A stretch of DNA of 40,943 nucleotides from NCBI RefSeq assembly GCF_900129935.1, contig NZ_FQXJ01000031.1, positions 1 through 40,943 on the forward strand. The letters run 5' to 3'. The notes under the pieces were generated by a model. The model ran no database searches and was not told where the DNA came from. It saw only the letters and a program-made list of their open reading frames with translations. Below, piece by piece: positions 26,413 through 34,443 of this stretch (the stretch's first letter is position 1; each line of letters starts with the position of its first letter). The position numbers and the translations under genes were made by a program. The stretch is from Desulfosporosinus lacus DSM 15449 (GTDB lineage Bacteria; Bacillota; Desulfitobacteriia; Desulfitobacteriales; Desulfitobacteriaceae).

Positions 26413-26790
26413 GAACATCTCTCCTTTCTACGTTCTCTTATCTCTGTTTGTAAGTCTATTTATCTGGATTGTTCTTCATATTAAAAACAAAGGAACCGCG
26501 TTAGGCGGTTCCGCAAGGTCATCATTCCAGGGTTAAGTATAGTCAATAGCGCAGGGTAAGGAGATTTAATGGCGGGTGTTAAACCTGGGAAACCTTGTAA
26601 AATAATTTTACTAAATTTTCCTAACAACTTAATAATATCATCTGAGTTGCCTGGTGTCCAGCTATTATAACATTGAGCAGGGGCAGCGTTCATTTTTTAC
26701 ATGACGATTTAATCCATGATTAGTATCAATCAAATTGGAAATGGAAAAAGTGGTATGACCAGGCGAAACCAGAAGTTGAGAAATAAAGAA
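26413..26790. other. otsAB upstream region
   Basis: The stretch contains the otsAB ribosome binding site, the leader hairpin at 26482-26512 and a possible minus-strand -10 (TATAAT, 26664-26669) without a good -35. No gene is convincing. I could not match the leader to a known riboswitch class. Confidence 0.5.
26482..26512 (-). terminator. terminator-like hairpin in the otsAB leader
   Basis: On the minus strand GGAACCGC pairs with GCGGTTCC across a 5-nt loop (26492-26512), followed by TTTGTTTTT. It lies 70 bp upstream of the otsAB start, downstream of a -10-like TATAAT at 26664-26669 (minus strand). It could attenuate the operon or end a short leader RNA. Confidence 0.6.
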
Positions 26791-26834
26791 CCCTCCCTGT
26801 TTCCGTATATCACGGCAAAGGGAGGGCTTTTTTT
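26791..26834. terminator. hairpin after the PQ-loop-like gene
   Basis: CCCTCCCT (26791-26798) pairs with AGGGAGGG (26819-26826), with an inner CCGT/ACGG pairing. On the plus strand it is followed by CTTTTTTT, on the minus strand by TTCTTTATTTC. It lies directly after the minus-strand PQ-loop-like gene, so it probably ends that gene, although the better T-tract is on the other strand. Confidence 0.7.
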
Positions 26835-26835
26835 C

Positions 26836-27147
26836 TTATTTAGCTGACACTGCAGGAGGGGATGTGTTTGACTTATGACGGTGGTCGGGAGTAGTGGTCA
26901 TTCGTCGGTTGCGTAAGTAAATCAAAAGGTCGGTTAATACCATTATGAAATTCAGCAGGTATAAATATATAACTACATCGTACTGGTTAAAAACTTTATG
27001 CAAAATTCCAGCAACATATCCAAACAGGATAACAATTAGAAAAGCTAGGCTTTTACCTGCGGTGGATCGGGAGGTGTAAGACTTATAAATGGAAAGGGGC
27101 CAAGCTGCACCAAAACAAATCAACATAATGACTTCAAAGATACTCAT
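26836..27147 (-). CDS. small PQ-loop/SemiSWEET-like membrane protein
   Basis: This 103-residue protein has three hydrophobic segments (about 3-18, 32-52 and 58-78) and a charged, Pro-rich C-terminal tail. The first helix ends in CFGAAWPLSIYKSYTSRSTAGKS, given here as the core AWPLSIYKSY, which resembles the PQ-loop motif with the Gln replaced. Three-helix PQ-loop proteins (SemiSWEETs) transport sugars as dimers, but many small relatives have no known function. It lies upstream of the trehalose operon on the same strand, separated by a terminator. A sugar-transport role is only a possibility. Confidence 0.6.
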   Translation of the reverse strand: MSIFEVIMLICFGAAWPLSIYKSYTSRSTAGKSLAFLIVILFGYVAGILHKVFNQYDVVIYLYLLNFIMVLTDLLIYLRNRRMTTTPDHRHKSNTSPPAVSAK

Positions 27148-27420
27148 TATTTCTTACCTCTAATTCAAGTAATCTGTGTTTACTTTCAAAACAACGTTCT
27201 AATTATACAACTTTTTTGAACCTAGTAGTTTGGATTTAGAGAAGTTATTAAATTCAGAAAAGAATGAATAGAAGGTCGGAATGCAGGTGTATTTAATTTT
27301 AACCAAAGGAAAGTAAGGTTTAGTTTATAGGGTTGCTAAACGACAAGTGAGGGACATACATATATTTTCTATAAAACGGAAAATTACCTAAGAAATTAAT
27401 TTTTGGGGAATGCTGAAAAT

Positions 27421-29034
27421 ATGTTAAAACAACTATTAATAAAGGTTTTAGGTGGTACACAGAAAAAAGATTCGGCCTCAAAGAAGTTGAATCCATCGAA
27501 GGAGATTCAGCCCTTATCAACATGCTTTGAAGACAATCTGAGAACATTACAAAAAGCTTTGGAAAATAGTGCTGATATTGTATTTAGGCAATTAAGTGTC
27601 CAACCCCCGTCAAGTAAAAAGACTAGGGTTTTGCTTGTTTTTGTGGAAGGGCTATGTGACCCAAAATCGATCAGCGCTGATTTATTAAAACCATTATTAA
27701 ATGATTTAGGTGCTTTAAAAACTCCTCCCGCTGACCTCGCCTCTTTGCACAAAGTTGTCCTTCAACAAGTACTTTCGTTAACAGACGCTCAAACAACCAC
27801 GAATATGTTAGACCTTGTTGAATCCGTACTGAATGGAAACGTGGCACTGGTCATAGATGGTTCAGACCATGCGATTCTTGCCAACCTACAACAAAAGGAA
27901 GGTCGCGCAATAAACGAGCCTGACACTGAACCAGTTGTTCGCGGTCCAAAGGATGGATTCGTTGAAAGTCTGCAGGTTAATGCAAGTTTGATTCGGCGAA
28001 GAATTCGGTCCAGTCGCTTAAAATTAGAATTATTTAAGGTAGGCTCTCTTACAAAAACCAGTATTGGAGTATTTTATATTCAAGGAATTGCCAACGATAA
28101 AGTAGTGGAAGAAGTTCGAAGGCGCATCAAGCGTATTGAAATTGATGGAATCCTAGCGAGTGGTTATATTGAGGAGCTTATCGGTGACGAACCCTTTACG
28201 ATTTTTCCCTTGATTCAAACCACGGAACGGCCGGATCGAAGTGCAGCCTCTTTATTAGAGGGAAGAGTGGTTATATTAGTCGACAACACGCCTATGAACC
28301 TTATTGTTCCCTGTACCTTTGTCAGCCTTCTCCAAGCAGCAGAGGATTATTATACGCCTTCGCCTTTTGCTTCATTTGTTCGCATAATTCGTTTTATAGC
28401 ATTGAATATTGCCCTCTTACTTCCAGCCATGACTGTGGCAGTCTTTTCTTTTCACCAAGAGCTCATTCCTACGACCTTTTTAACCAATGTTGCCAGTGCT
28501 CGTCAAGATCTTCCTTTGCCAATTTCTGCAGAAGTTCTGCTCATGGAACTTACCTTTGAGCTCCTTCGTGAAGCAGGAGTCCGACTTCCGAAAACGATTG
28601 GACAAGCTGTAAGCACTGTCGGTGGCTTAGTGATCGGACAGGCGGCTGTTAACGCTGGGTATGTTGCGCCGATTCCGGTTATTGTCGTTGCCATGACTGC
28701 AATTGCCTCCTTTACTATACCGAGTTATGCAGCCGGAATCAGTATACGCATCCTAAGGTTTTTTCTCTTAATTTTAGCCTCTCTCTTGGGTGGAATGGGA
28801 ATTATGCTTGGGTTAATGACAATTCTGGTTCATCTGTGCAGCCTGCGTTCTTTCGGGGTACCTTATCTTTCCCCTTTTGCCCCACTCAGTCCAAAAGACT
28901 TAAAAGACACGTTTATTCGGGTACCTTGGTGGGCCATGATAACTCGTCCCCGTTTCTTTGGAAGCAAGGAGCCTATACGGGAGGGCAATGCCCAAGGCCC
29001 TACTAAGCCGGATAAAGGAGGGGGGGAATCATAA
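27421..29034 (+). CDS. GerA-family spore germination protein (receptor A subunit)
   Basis: This is the A subunit of a nutrient germinant receptor in the inner membrane of the spore. A long hydrophilic N-terminal domain (to about residue 300) contains VFVEGLCDPKSI, LVIDGSDHAI, EPDTEPVVRGPKDGFVESL (core RGPKDGF), EGRVVILVDNTPMNLIVP and AAEDYY. A membrane domain with about five segments follows, with PTTFLTNVASARQDLPLPI in between. With the ATG at 27421 it has 537 residues; an in-frame TTG 18 bp upstream is an alternative and neither has a strong ribosome binding site. It is followed by gerB- and gerC-type genes with overlapping ends, one operon. Confidence 0.92.
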   Translation: MLKQLLIKVLGGTQKKDSASKKLNPSKEIQPLSTCFEDNLRTLQKALENSADIVFRQLSVQPPSSKKTRVLLVFVEGLCDPKSISADLLKPLLNDLGALKTPPADLASLHKVVLQQVLSLTDAQTTTNMLDLVESVLNGNVALVIDGSDHAILANLQQKEGRAINEPDTEPVVRGPKDGFVESLQVNASLIRRRIRSSRLKLELFKVGSLTKTSIGVFYIQGIANDKVVEEVRRRIKRIEIDGILASGYIEELIGDEPFTIFPLIQTTERPDRSAASLLEGRVVILVDNTPMNLIVPCTFVSLLQAAEDYYTPSPFASFVRIIRFIALNIALLLPAMTVAVFSFHQELIPTTFLTNVASARQDLPLPISAEVLLMELTFELLREAGVRLPKTIGQAVSTVGGLVIGQAAVNAGYVAPIPVIVVAMTAIASFTIPSYAAGISIRILRFFLLILASLLGGMGIMLGLMTILVHLCSLRSFGVPYLSPFAPLSPKDLKDTFIRVPWWAMITRPRFFGSKEPIREGNAQGPTKPDKGGGES

Positions 29035-30134
29035 ACCGAGAAAAAATTTCTGGAACACAAGTTACGATGCTGATCATTACCATTATTTTATCCACCGTTA
29101 TTTTATTCGTTCCGAGTGCAACTGCAGAAAAGGCGAAACAGTCTGCTTGGATTGTTCCGATAGTTGCTTCTTTAGCAGGAGTTGTCACATTATGGCTCGT
29201 AACTCACTTAGGGCGGCGCTTTCCGAGCTATACCCTTCCGGAATACATTCAAATAATTCTCGGCAGGTTTTTAGGAAAACTCCTCGGCGTATGGTATCTA
29301 GTGGGGTTTCTTTGTGGATGTATCTTAATTGCACGACAGTTTGTGGAATTCATTTCCATTACCCTTCTTCCAGGAACCCCTCCAATGGTTATAAGTTTGG
29401 CTTTTGTTCTTGTGGGAGTGTATGCCGCGTCAAAGGGACTTGAAGTGATCGCTCGCATGAACCAGTTTGTATTTCCCTTGTTGTTTACGGCTCTCCTAGT
29501 CAGCTTTATCTTGGGTTGGTTTAAGATTGATCTGATTCGCCTGCTGCCCTTGTTGGAAGAAGGAATTAAACCAATCATTGCAGCTTCCTGGACTCCGGCT
29601 TCATGGTTCGGGGAAGTTATTTTTATAGCCTTTATCTATCCTCAAATCAATAAGCCTAAGGAGATTTTTGAAAAGGGCTTAATAGGCCTGTTAATATCTA
29701 CAACACTCTCGATCCTAATGATTCTTTTTACGATCTCGATCTTTGGATCCGTATTAACAAGCACCCTAACTTTCCCATTTTGGTCAGTTATCCGCTTTCT
29801 GGAATTTGGTAAATATGTACAACGCCTTGAAAGCTATCTGGTTATTATTTGGATCACGAGCATGGTAATTAAAATTTCCTTATTTACTTATTTAGCTAGC
29901 TTTATCACTACCCAAGTTTTTCCTGTTAAATATAAAATCGTATTATATCCGTTGGGAGGAATTGTTGTTATCGGATCAGTTTATGGGTTCAAGAACATCG
30001 AACAGTTCATAAACATTCTCATCAATTTCGTTCCCCCCCTAGGGTTATTAGGTGAAATTGGGTTCCCGCTTCTCTTCTTAATTGTAGCAATTCTTCGTGG
30101 AAAAAAGGAAGGTGATCGAAATCTTGAAAGGTAA
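29031..30134 (+). CDS. GerB-family spore germination protein (receptor B subunit), apparent ATA start
   Basis: This is the transporter-like B subunit of the germinant receptor, of the amino acid/polyamine/organocation-type fold with about ten membrane helices. The first ATG in frame (29067) falls inside the conserved N-terminal motif. Upstream of it the frame encodes NREKISGTQVT, the usual start of GerB proteins, and AAAGGAGGGGGGGA is well placed (8-9 nt) for a start at 29031, where the codon is ATA. An in-frame TAA at 29013 closes the frame further left, with no ATG, GTG or TTG in between. The likely original ATGA overlap with the gerA stop is now ATAA. From 29031 the protein is 367 residues; from 29067 it is 355. 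Confidence 0.88.
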   Translation: MNREKISGTQVTMLIITIILSTVILFVPSATAEKAKQSAWIVPIVASLAGVVTLWLVTHLGRRFPSYTLPEYIQIILGRFLGKLLGVWYLVGFLCGCILIARQFVEFISITLLPGTPPMVISLAFVLVGVYAASKGLEVIARMNQFVFPLLFTALLVSFILGWFKIDLIRLLPLLEEGIKPIIAASWTPASWFGEVIFIAFIYPQINKPKEIFEKGLIGLLISTTLSILMILFTISIFGSVLTSTLTFPFWSVIRFLEFGKYVQRLESYLVIIWITSMVIKISLFTYLASFITTQVFPVKYKIVLYPLGGIVVIGSVYGFKNIEQFINILINFVPPLGLLGEIGFPLLFLIVAILRGKKEGDRNLER

Positions 30135-31299
30135 AGTCATTCGGAGAATAACCTTTAGCCTTTTAAGTTCAGTCATTTTCTTAACCGGTTGCTGGAGCAG
30201 CCGGGAAGTTGAAGATTTGGCAATTATAACCCTAATCGGACTTGACCGTGTCACCGAAGGAGGAGTCGATAAGTGGCAAGTCTCATCAAAGATATTCAAG
30301 CCTTTAGCACAGAAAAAAGATGAGGTAGCCAAAGGAACCACTGAGATTTTAGTGAAAGGCACAGGGATGACCATCCAGGAGGCAGATCTCGAATACCTGA
30401 AACGAATGCCTCGTTTTCCTTTTTTTGGGCATATGAGTTCTTTTGTCATTGGAGAAGAAGCCGCTAAAGAAAGCGTAGAGGAGGTAATGAGCATTCACTT
30501 GGCTCATGTTCAAGATCGTCCGCGGTCTTTTCTCCTTGTTACCAAAGGAGAAGCTCTTGACATCCTGGGAGCAGAGCCTGAGTTGGCAAGCACAATTTCT
30601 AAGGAAATAACCGGGATTGTTGAAGATAAAGCAAGAAAGTTTGGAACGGCGATGGGGGTGACCTCAGTACAATTTATCGAATGTCTGCTCAGTCAGGATC
30701 GAGATGCGTACTTACCTCAAATTAATCTGGTCTATCCAGATAAAGAAGAATCAGAAATGAAATCAATCGAAATTGAGGGGTTTGGTGTCTTTCGAGGCCC
30801 TAAATTAGTTGGGTGGTTAAGCAAAGAGCAAGCAACCGGTTTTTTATTCTTGTGCCAAAAAGAAATTACAGGTGCTAGTATTATTATTCCGGTACAAGAC
30901 GGGGAGACCCACTTTACGTATACTATTAATATTTCAAAAACTGATGTAAAACCCGAGATGGAGGAGGGGAAGCTTTCCTTTACAGTGAATGTGCAACTTA
31001 AAGGAACTATTTGGGAAACTGGTGGGATCGAGCTAACAGAAGAAAATATTAAAAAAGAAGAAGAAATCATTAATGAAACTATTGAGAAGATATGTATGAG
31101 CACGATTAAGAAGGCAAAAGAGCTCGATTCTGAGTTTTTAGGTTTTATGCAAAAACTACATCAAGTCAACCCCGATGCTTGGCAAGAAGTTAAGGAGGAG
31201 TGGCGGGAGACATTTCAAGAAGCCAAGATTGAGGTGATTGTTAAGTCCAAAGTATTGAATACGGGGCGAATGTCGAAAAGGCTAGAAATCAAAGAATAA
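30124..31299 (+). CDS. GerC-family spore germination lipoprotein (receptor C subunit)
   Basis: The C subunit of the germinant receptor is a lipoprotein on the outer face of the spore inner membrane. A TTG at 30124 gives a compact signal peptide (MKGKVIRR then a hydrophobic core) with the lipobox FLTGC, lipidated Cys23; GGAAGGTG precedes it at 9 nt. A GTG at 30097 is in frame but gives a long, poorly placed n-region. After the lipobox comes WSSREVEDLAIITLIGLDRV, the GerC hallmark, then the three-domain body with FFGHMSSFVIGEEAA and EGFGVFRGPKLVGWLS. The start overlaps the gerB end by 11 bp. A strong terminator is not visible after it; only a short CCCCTT/AAGGGG hairpin lies at 31363-31376. Confidence 0.92.
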   Translation: MKGKVIRRITFSLLSSVIFLTGCWSSREVEDLAIITLIGLDRVTEGGVDKWQVSSKIFKPLAQKKDEVAKGTTEILVKGTGMTIQEADLEYLKRMPRFPFFGHMSSFVIGEEAAKESVEEVMSIHLAHVQDRPRSFLLVTKGEALDILGAEPELASTISKEITGIVEDKARKFGTAMGVTSVQFIECLLSQDRDAYLPQINLVYPDKEESEMKSIEIEGFGVFRGPKLVGWLSKEQATGFLFLCQKEITGASIIIPVQDGETHFTYTINISKTDVKPEMEEGKLSFTVNVQLKGTIWETGGIELTEENIKKEEEIINETIEKICMSTIKKAKELDSEFLGFMQKLHQVNPDAWQEVKEEWRETFQEAKIEVIVKSKVLNTGRMSKRLEIKE

Positions 31300-31469
31300 A
31301 GATTTTAACGATTATTCCCCAAGCTTCCCTAAGAAGAGTCAGTAATTTAACGAATTACCAAACCCCTTTTAAGGGGCCTTAGATAACTTCCTGATAAGTT
31401 TTTAAGTATAATATCTCGCTAAAAAACCAAAATATAACTAACCTTAAATTAAAGAGGAGGCTTCAGGGA

Positions 31470-32045
31470 ATGCAAAAAATTAAAGATAGATACCTTTTGA
31501 CAGTAGTTACGGGCCTATTAGCCTTAGCAGGGGTTACTTTATTTGATAACTTATCGAAAAGATTAGGATACTCAAAGCGAACATATAGGGAGACCGCCGC
31601 TGGATTATTTGTACCTAGTAGGTTCTACTCCAAATCCAAGAATGGACAAATTTTAGGGTTTATCATGAATGGAGTTGCTAGTATTTTTGGGGCAGGACTT
31701 CTCACTAGTCTAATCACAAAAACCGGCAGGGACTTATATGCTTTAAAAGGCATAGTCTCAGGGGTCACTCATGGAGCTTTTCTAATGGCGATACAAAGTA
31801 GTTTGCCGTGGAATAAAATGAAACCTAAAGATGCTACTAGCAATTTGTCTTATGTTTTGACGAACGCATTTTATGGGCTTATCTGTGGAACAACCATTGC
31901 TAAGCTTGGTGATGACTCTCTGTTTGATGTGGAGCCAGCCAATGACTATATAAAGCCAACTATAAAAACCTCCGAGGAACTAGATGGAAAATATCGTATG
32001 TTTCCGGAAATTAACTTAAATCATATTGAAACTAGACTGCATTAA
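31470..32045 (+). CDS. membrane protein of unknown function
   Basis: I do not recognise this 191-residue protein. Hydrophobic stretches occur at about 8-25, 61-82, 93-108 and 125-145; a basic segment with YSKRTYRETAAGLFVPSRFYS lies between the first two. The C-terminal 40 residues are hydrophilic. AAGAGGAGGCTTCAGGG precedes the ATG, and a -10-like TATAAT lies at 31407-31412. It stands alone between the germination operon and the aminopeptidase genes, and has its own terminator. It may be a spore or envelope protein, but nothing in the sequence shows that. Confidence 0.7.
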   Translation: MQKIKDRYLLTVVTGLLALAGVTLFDNLSKRLGYSKRTYRETAAGLFVPSRFYSKSKNGQILGFIMNGVASIFGAGLLTSLITKTGRDLYALKGIVSGVTHGAFLMAIQSSLPWNKMKPKDATSNLSYVLTNAFYGLICGTTIAKLGDDSLFDVEPANDYIKPTIKTSEELDGKYRMFPEINLNHIETRLH

Positions 32046-32137
32046 TCGATGAATCAAAGCCAAATGCTGTTGTATGCCAGTAAATGGCGGCTTCGGCAAA
32101 CTCATTGACAAGTCTAATATAAAGTTTCATTACAAAT

Positions 32138-32178
32138 ATAAGGCATCGGTTCAGAAAAACCGGTGTCTTATATTTTTT
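32138..32178 (+). terminator. terminator after the unknown membrane protein gene
   Basis: A 14-bp RNA stem (32138-32151 with 32158-32171, two G-U pairs) is followed by ATTTTTT. It separates this gene from the M42 cluster. Confidence 0.8.
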
Positions 32179-32342
32179 CCGCATCATTCGTTTACAGTAT
32201 CAATTTGTGAATCTTAAAACTTTTTAAAGAAGATCCTGTATTGTTTGAGATAATGATTTTGCAGGTTATTCTGAATTGTAAAGCGAAGTAATATATAAAT
32301 ATTACCACAATGAAGCAGTTTTTTCGGGAGAAGGTGTATCGT

Positions 32343-33410
32343 TTGATCAACGCACAAATGCGGAGTGCGACAGAATTTCTAAATCGTTTATCGATAAGCT
32401 CAGGGGTTTCAGGTCACGAAGTCTCGATTGCTTCTTTGGTTATGGAGCGTTTTAAATCGTTAACTGATGAAGTACAATGCGACGCATTTGGCAATGTATA
32501 TACCCTTAAAAGAGGGAATAGCAAACCTAATAAAAGAATAATGATAGCTGCGCATATGGATGAGATCGGTCTGATCGTAACAAAGATCGATCCCCATGGT
32601 TTTCTGCGCTTTACCTCCATTGGCGGGGTAGACCAGCGAACCCTCTTGTCCCAAGAAGTACTTATTCATGGGCGCCGGACTATCCCTGGTATTATCGGCT
32701 CCTTGCCTCCACACCTATTAGAAAGTCTGGATTCGGATCAGGCCGTTAAGATGGAGGATATGACTATTGATGTTGGACTTTCACCCACAAAGCTTAATGA
32801 GGTTATTCAAGTAGGGGATATCATTACCCTCAGGCGAGAAACATATCCTTTACTTAATAACGTGATAGCGGGGAAAGCCTTTGATGATCGCGCTGGGGTC
32901 GTGGTTATGTTGGTTTGCCTGGAAGAACTCTCCCGCCTGCATCACGGCCACGATGTGATTGCAGTAGCGACAACTCAGGAGGAAGTAGGAATTCGGGGAG
33001 GGATTACCAGTGCCTATACGCTTAATCCGGATTTAGCAGTGGCAATAGATGTTACTCACGCCAGTACTCCAGATACGAAGGGCCAAGTCACCATTGACTT
33101 AGGTAAGGGGCCTGCAGTGGCTCTCGGGCCCAATATTCATCCCGCCATCTATCGTCAGCTCTCAGAAACTGCTCGAGGACATCGTTTACCCATTCAAATA
33201 GAACCAATTCCTGGACATTCCGGAACGGACGCTTGGGTTATTCAAGTAAGCCAAGCGGGGATTCCTACGGGGCTGATTTCAATTCCCTTGCGGTATATGC
33301 ATACCTCAGTGGAAACTCTCGATATGCAAGATGTAGTTAACTCTGGAAAACTGCTGGCCCACTTTATAGCCTCCTTACCGGACGATCTGGAGGGATTGTT
33401 ATGTTATTAA
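32343..33410 (+). CDS. M42-family aminopeptidase, first of three
   Basis: This cytoplasmic metallo-aminopeptidase of the M42 (glutamyl aminopeptidase/TET) family has about 355 residues. The two-metal site is complete: AAHMDEIG (His), KAFDDRAG (Asp), TQEEVG (catalytic Glu plus Glu ligand), AIDVTHA (Asp) and RYMHTSVE (His). I prefer TTG 32343, 8 bp after GGGAGAAGG; an ATG at 32310 has no ribosome binding site. M42 enzymes form large dodecameric shells that trim peptides left by the proteasome or Clp. The 3' end overlaps the second copy by 10 bp. Confidence 0.9.
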   Translation: MINAQMRSATEFLNRLSISSGVSGHEVSIASLVMERFKSLTDEVQCDAFGNVYTLKRGNSKPNKRIMIAAHMDEIGLIVTKIDPHGFLRFTSIGGVDQRTLLSQEVLIHGRRTIPGIIGSLPPHLLESLDSDQAVKMEDMTIDVGLSPTKLNEVIQVGDIITLRRETYPLLNNVIAGKAFDDRAGVVVMLVCLEELSRLHHGHDVIAVATTQEEVGIRGGITSAYTLNPDLAVAIDVTHASTPDTKGQVTIDLGKGPAVALGPNIHPAIYRQLSETARGHRLPIQIEPIPGHSGTDAWVIQVSQAGIPTGLISIPLRYMHTSVETLDMQDVVNSGKLLAHFIASLPDDLEGLLCY

Positions 33411-34429
33411 AGGGCTTAAGTGAATTAAATGGTACTTCTGGCGCTGAAAGCCACGTGCGCAATTTTTTGCGTCAACACATTGAACCCTTTGTCGACTCCG
33501 TTAAGATCGATAAAATGGGAAATTTGATTGCGGTGAAAAACGGACATCTTACTGGTCCAAAGGTTATGGTTGCGGCTCATATGGACGAAGTCGCGCTGAT
33601 GATCATCGATATAACCAGTGACGGTTTCCTCAAATTTCGGCCTGTCGGGGGAATTGATGCCCGAATTCTTGTAGCCAAACCCGTACTAATTAACGAATCC
33701 CTAACAGGGGTCATCGGGGCCAAAGCCATCCATTTACAAAAACGATCTGAACGTCAAAAGGCTTTGACCTTTGACCAACTATATATTGATATCGGGGCTA
33801 AATCTAAAGATGACGCCTCTGGTAAGGTGAAACTGGGTGATTACGCTTACTTCATGACGAAATGCGAACCTTTCGGGGAGGGCCTTTACAAGGGGAAGGC
33901 CTTTGATGATCGGGCAGGGTGTGCCATCTTGGCAGACCTGCTGAAGAAAGACAGTAATTTTCCTTTTGTTGCTGCGTTTACAGTGCAAGAGGAGGCAGGC
34001 CTCCGAGGCGCCAAAGTTGCTGCTTATCACCTTGCTCCGGATTTTGCGATTGTTATTGAGGGAACAGTAGCTGCCGATGTGTCTGATCGCGAAGAAGAGG
34101 GATGGGTTACCGAGTTGGGTAAGGGCCCTGCTTGCTCACTCATTGATAGAGCAACCCTCTACAGCCCCAAACTTATCCGATGGGTAACGGACGTGGCTCG
34201 TCAAAAGGGAATTCCTTTACAGTTTCGGCGCGGAAGCAGCGGGGCAAATGATGCTGGTCCTATCCATGTCAGCAAAGCCGGAATTCCAACGATTGCTTTA
34301 AGTGTACCGTGTCGCTACATTCATTCTTTTGCCTCGGTGATTTCAGAAAAGGACTATACAGCTTGCCTTAACCTCGTTTATGAACTATTAAAAGGATTTT
34401 CCGCCTATGCTGAGGGTTATCGTGATTGA
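33401..34429 (+). CDS. M42-family aminopeptidase, second of three
   Basis: This 342-residue M42 peptidase has AAHMDEVALM, KAFDDRAGC, TVQEEAGLRGA, VIEGTVAADV and RYIHSFAS. At the fourth metal-ligand position it has Glu (VIEGT) where the two neighbours have Asp (IDVT, VDVT); Glu is also found in known members. Another difference is EVALM for EIGLM after the first His. It starts at an ATG after GGAGGGATT, inside the end of the first copy, and ends just before the third. The copies are clearly divergent, so this is an old family expansion and not a recent duplication. Confidence 0.9.
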   Translation: MLLKGLSELNGTSGAESHVRNFLRQHIEPFVDSVKIDKMGNLIAVKNGHLTGPKVMVAAHMDEVALMIIDITSDGFLKFRPVGGIDARILVAKPVLINESLTGVIGAKAIHLQKRSERQKALTFDQLYIDIGAKSKDDASGKVKLGDYAYFMTKCEPFGEGLYKGKAFDDRAGCAILADLLKKDSNFPFVAAFTVQEEAGLRGAKVAAYHLAPDFAIVIEGTVAADVSDREEEGWVTELGKGPACSLIDRATLYSPKLIRWVTDVARQKGIPLQFRRGSSGANDAGPIHVSKAGIPTIALSVPCRYIHSFASVISEKDYTACLNLVYELLKGFSAYAEGYRD

Positions 34430-34443
34430 TAAGGAGGATAAAG

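Noticed and set aside
26482-26520. Resemblance of GCGGAACCGC in the otsAB leader to the T-box motif
   Set aside because: The full AGGGTGGAACCGCG motif and a stem I with specifier loop are not seen, and trehalose genes are not T-box targets.
26481-26693. 70-codon minus-strand frame in the otsAB leader
   Set aside because: It overlaps the predicted -10 element and the terminator-like hairpin, has no family features, and probably is not translated.
27240-27420. Possible sigma-G promoter for the germination operon
   Set aside because: CATACATA-like -10 candidates exist but no matching -35 lies at the right distance, so I cannot support one.
32310-32342. Earlier ATG for the first M42 gene
   Set aside because: There is no ribosome binding site before it, and the extra residues are outside the conserved M42 N terminus.
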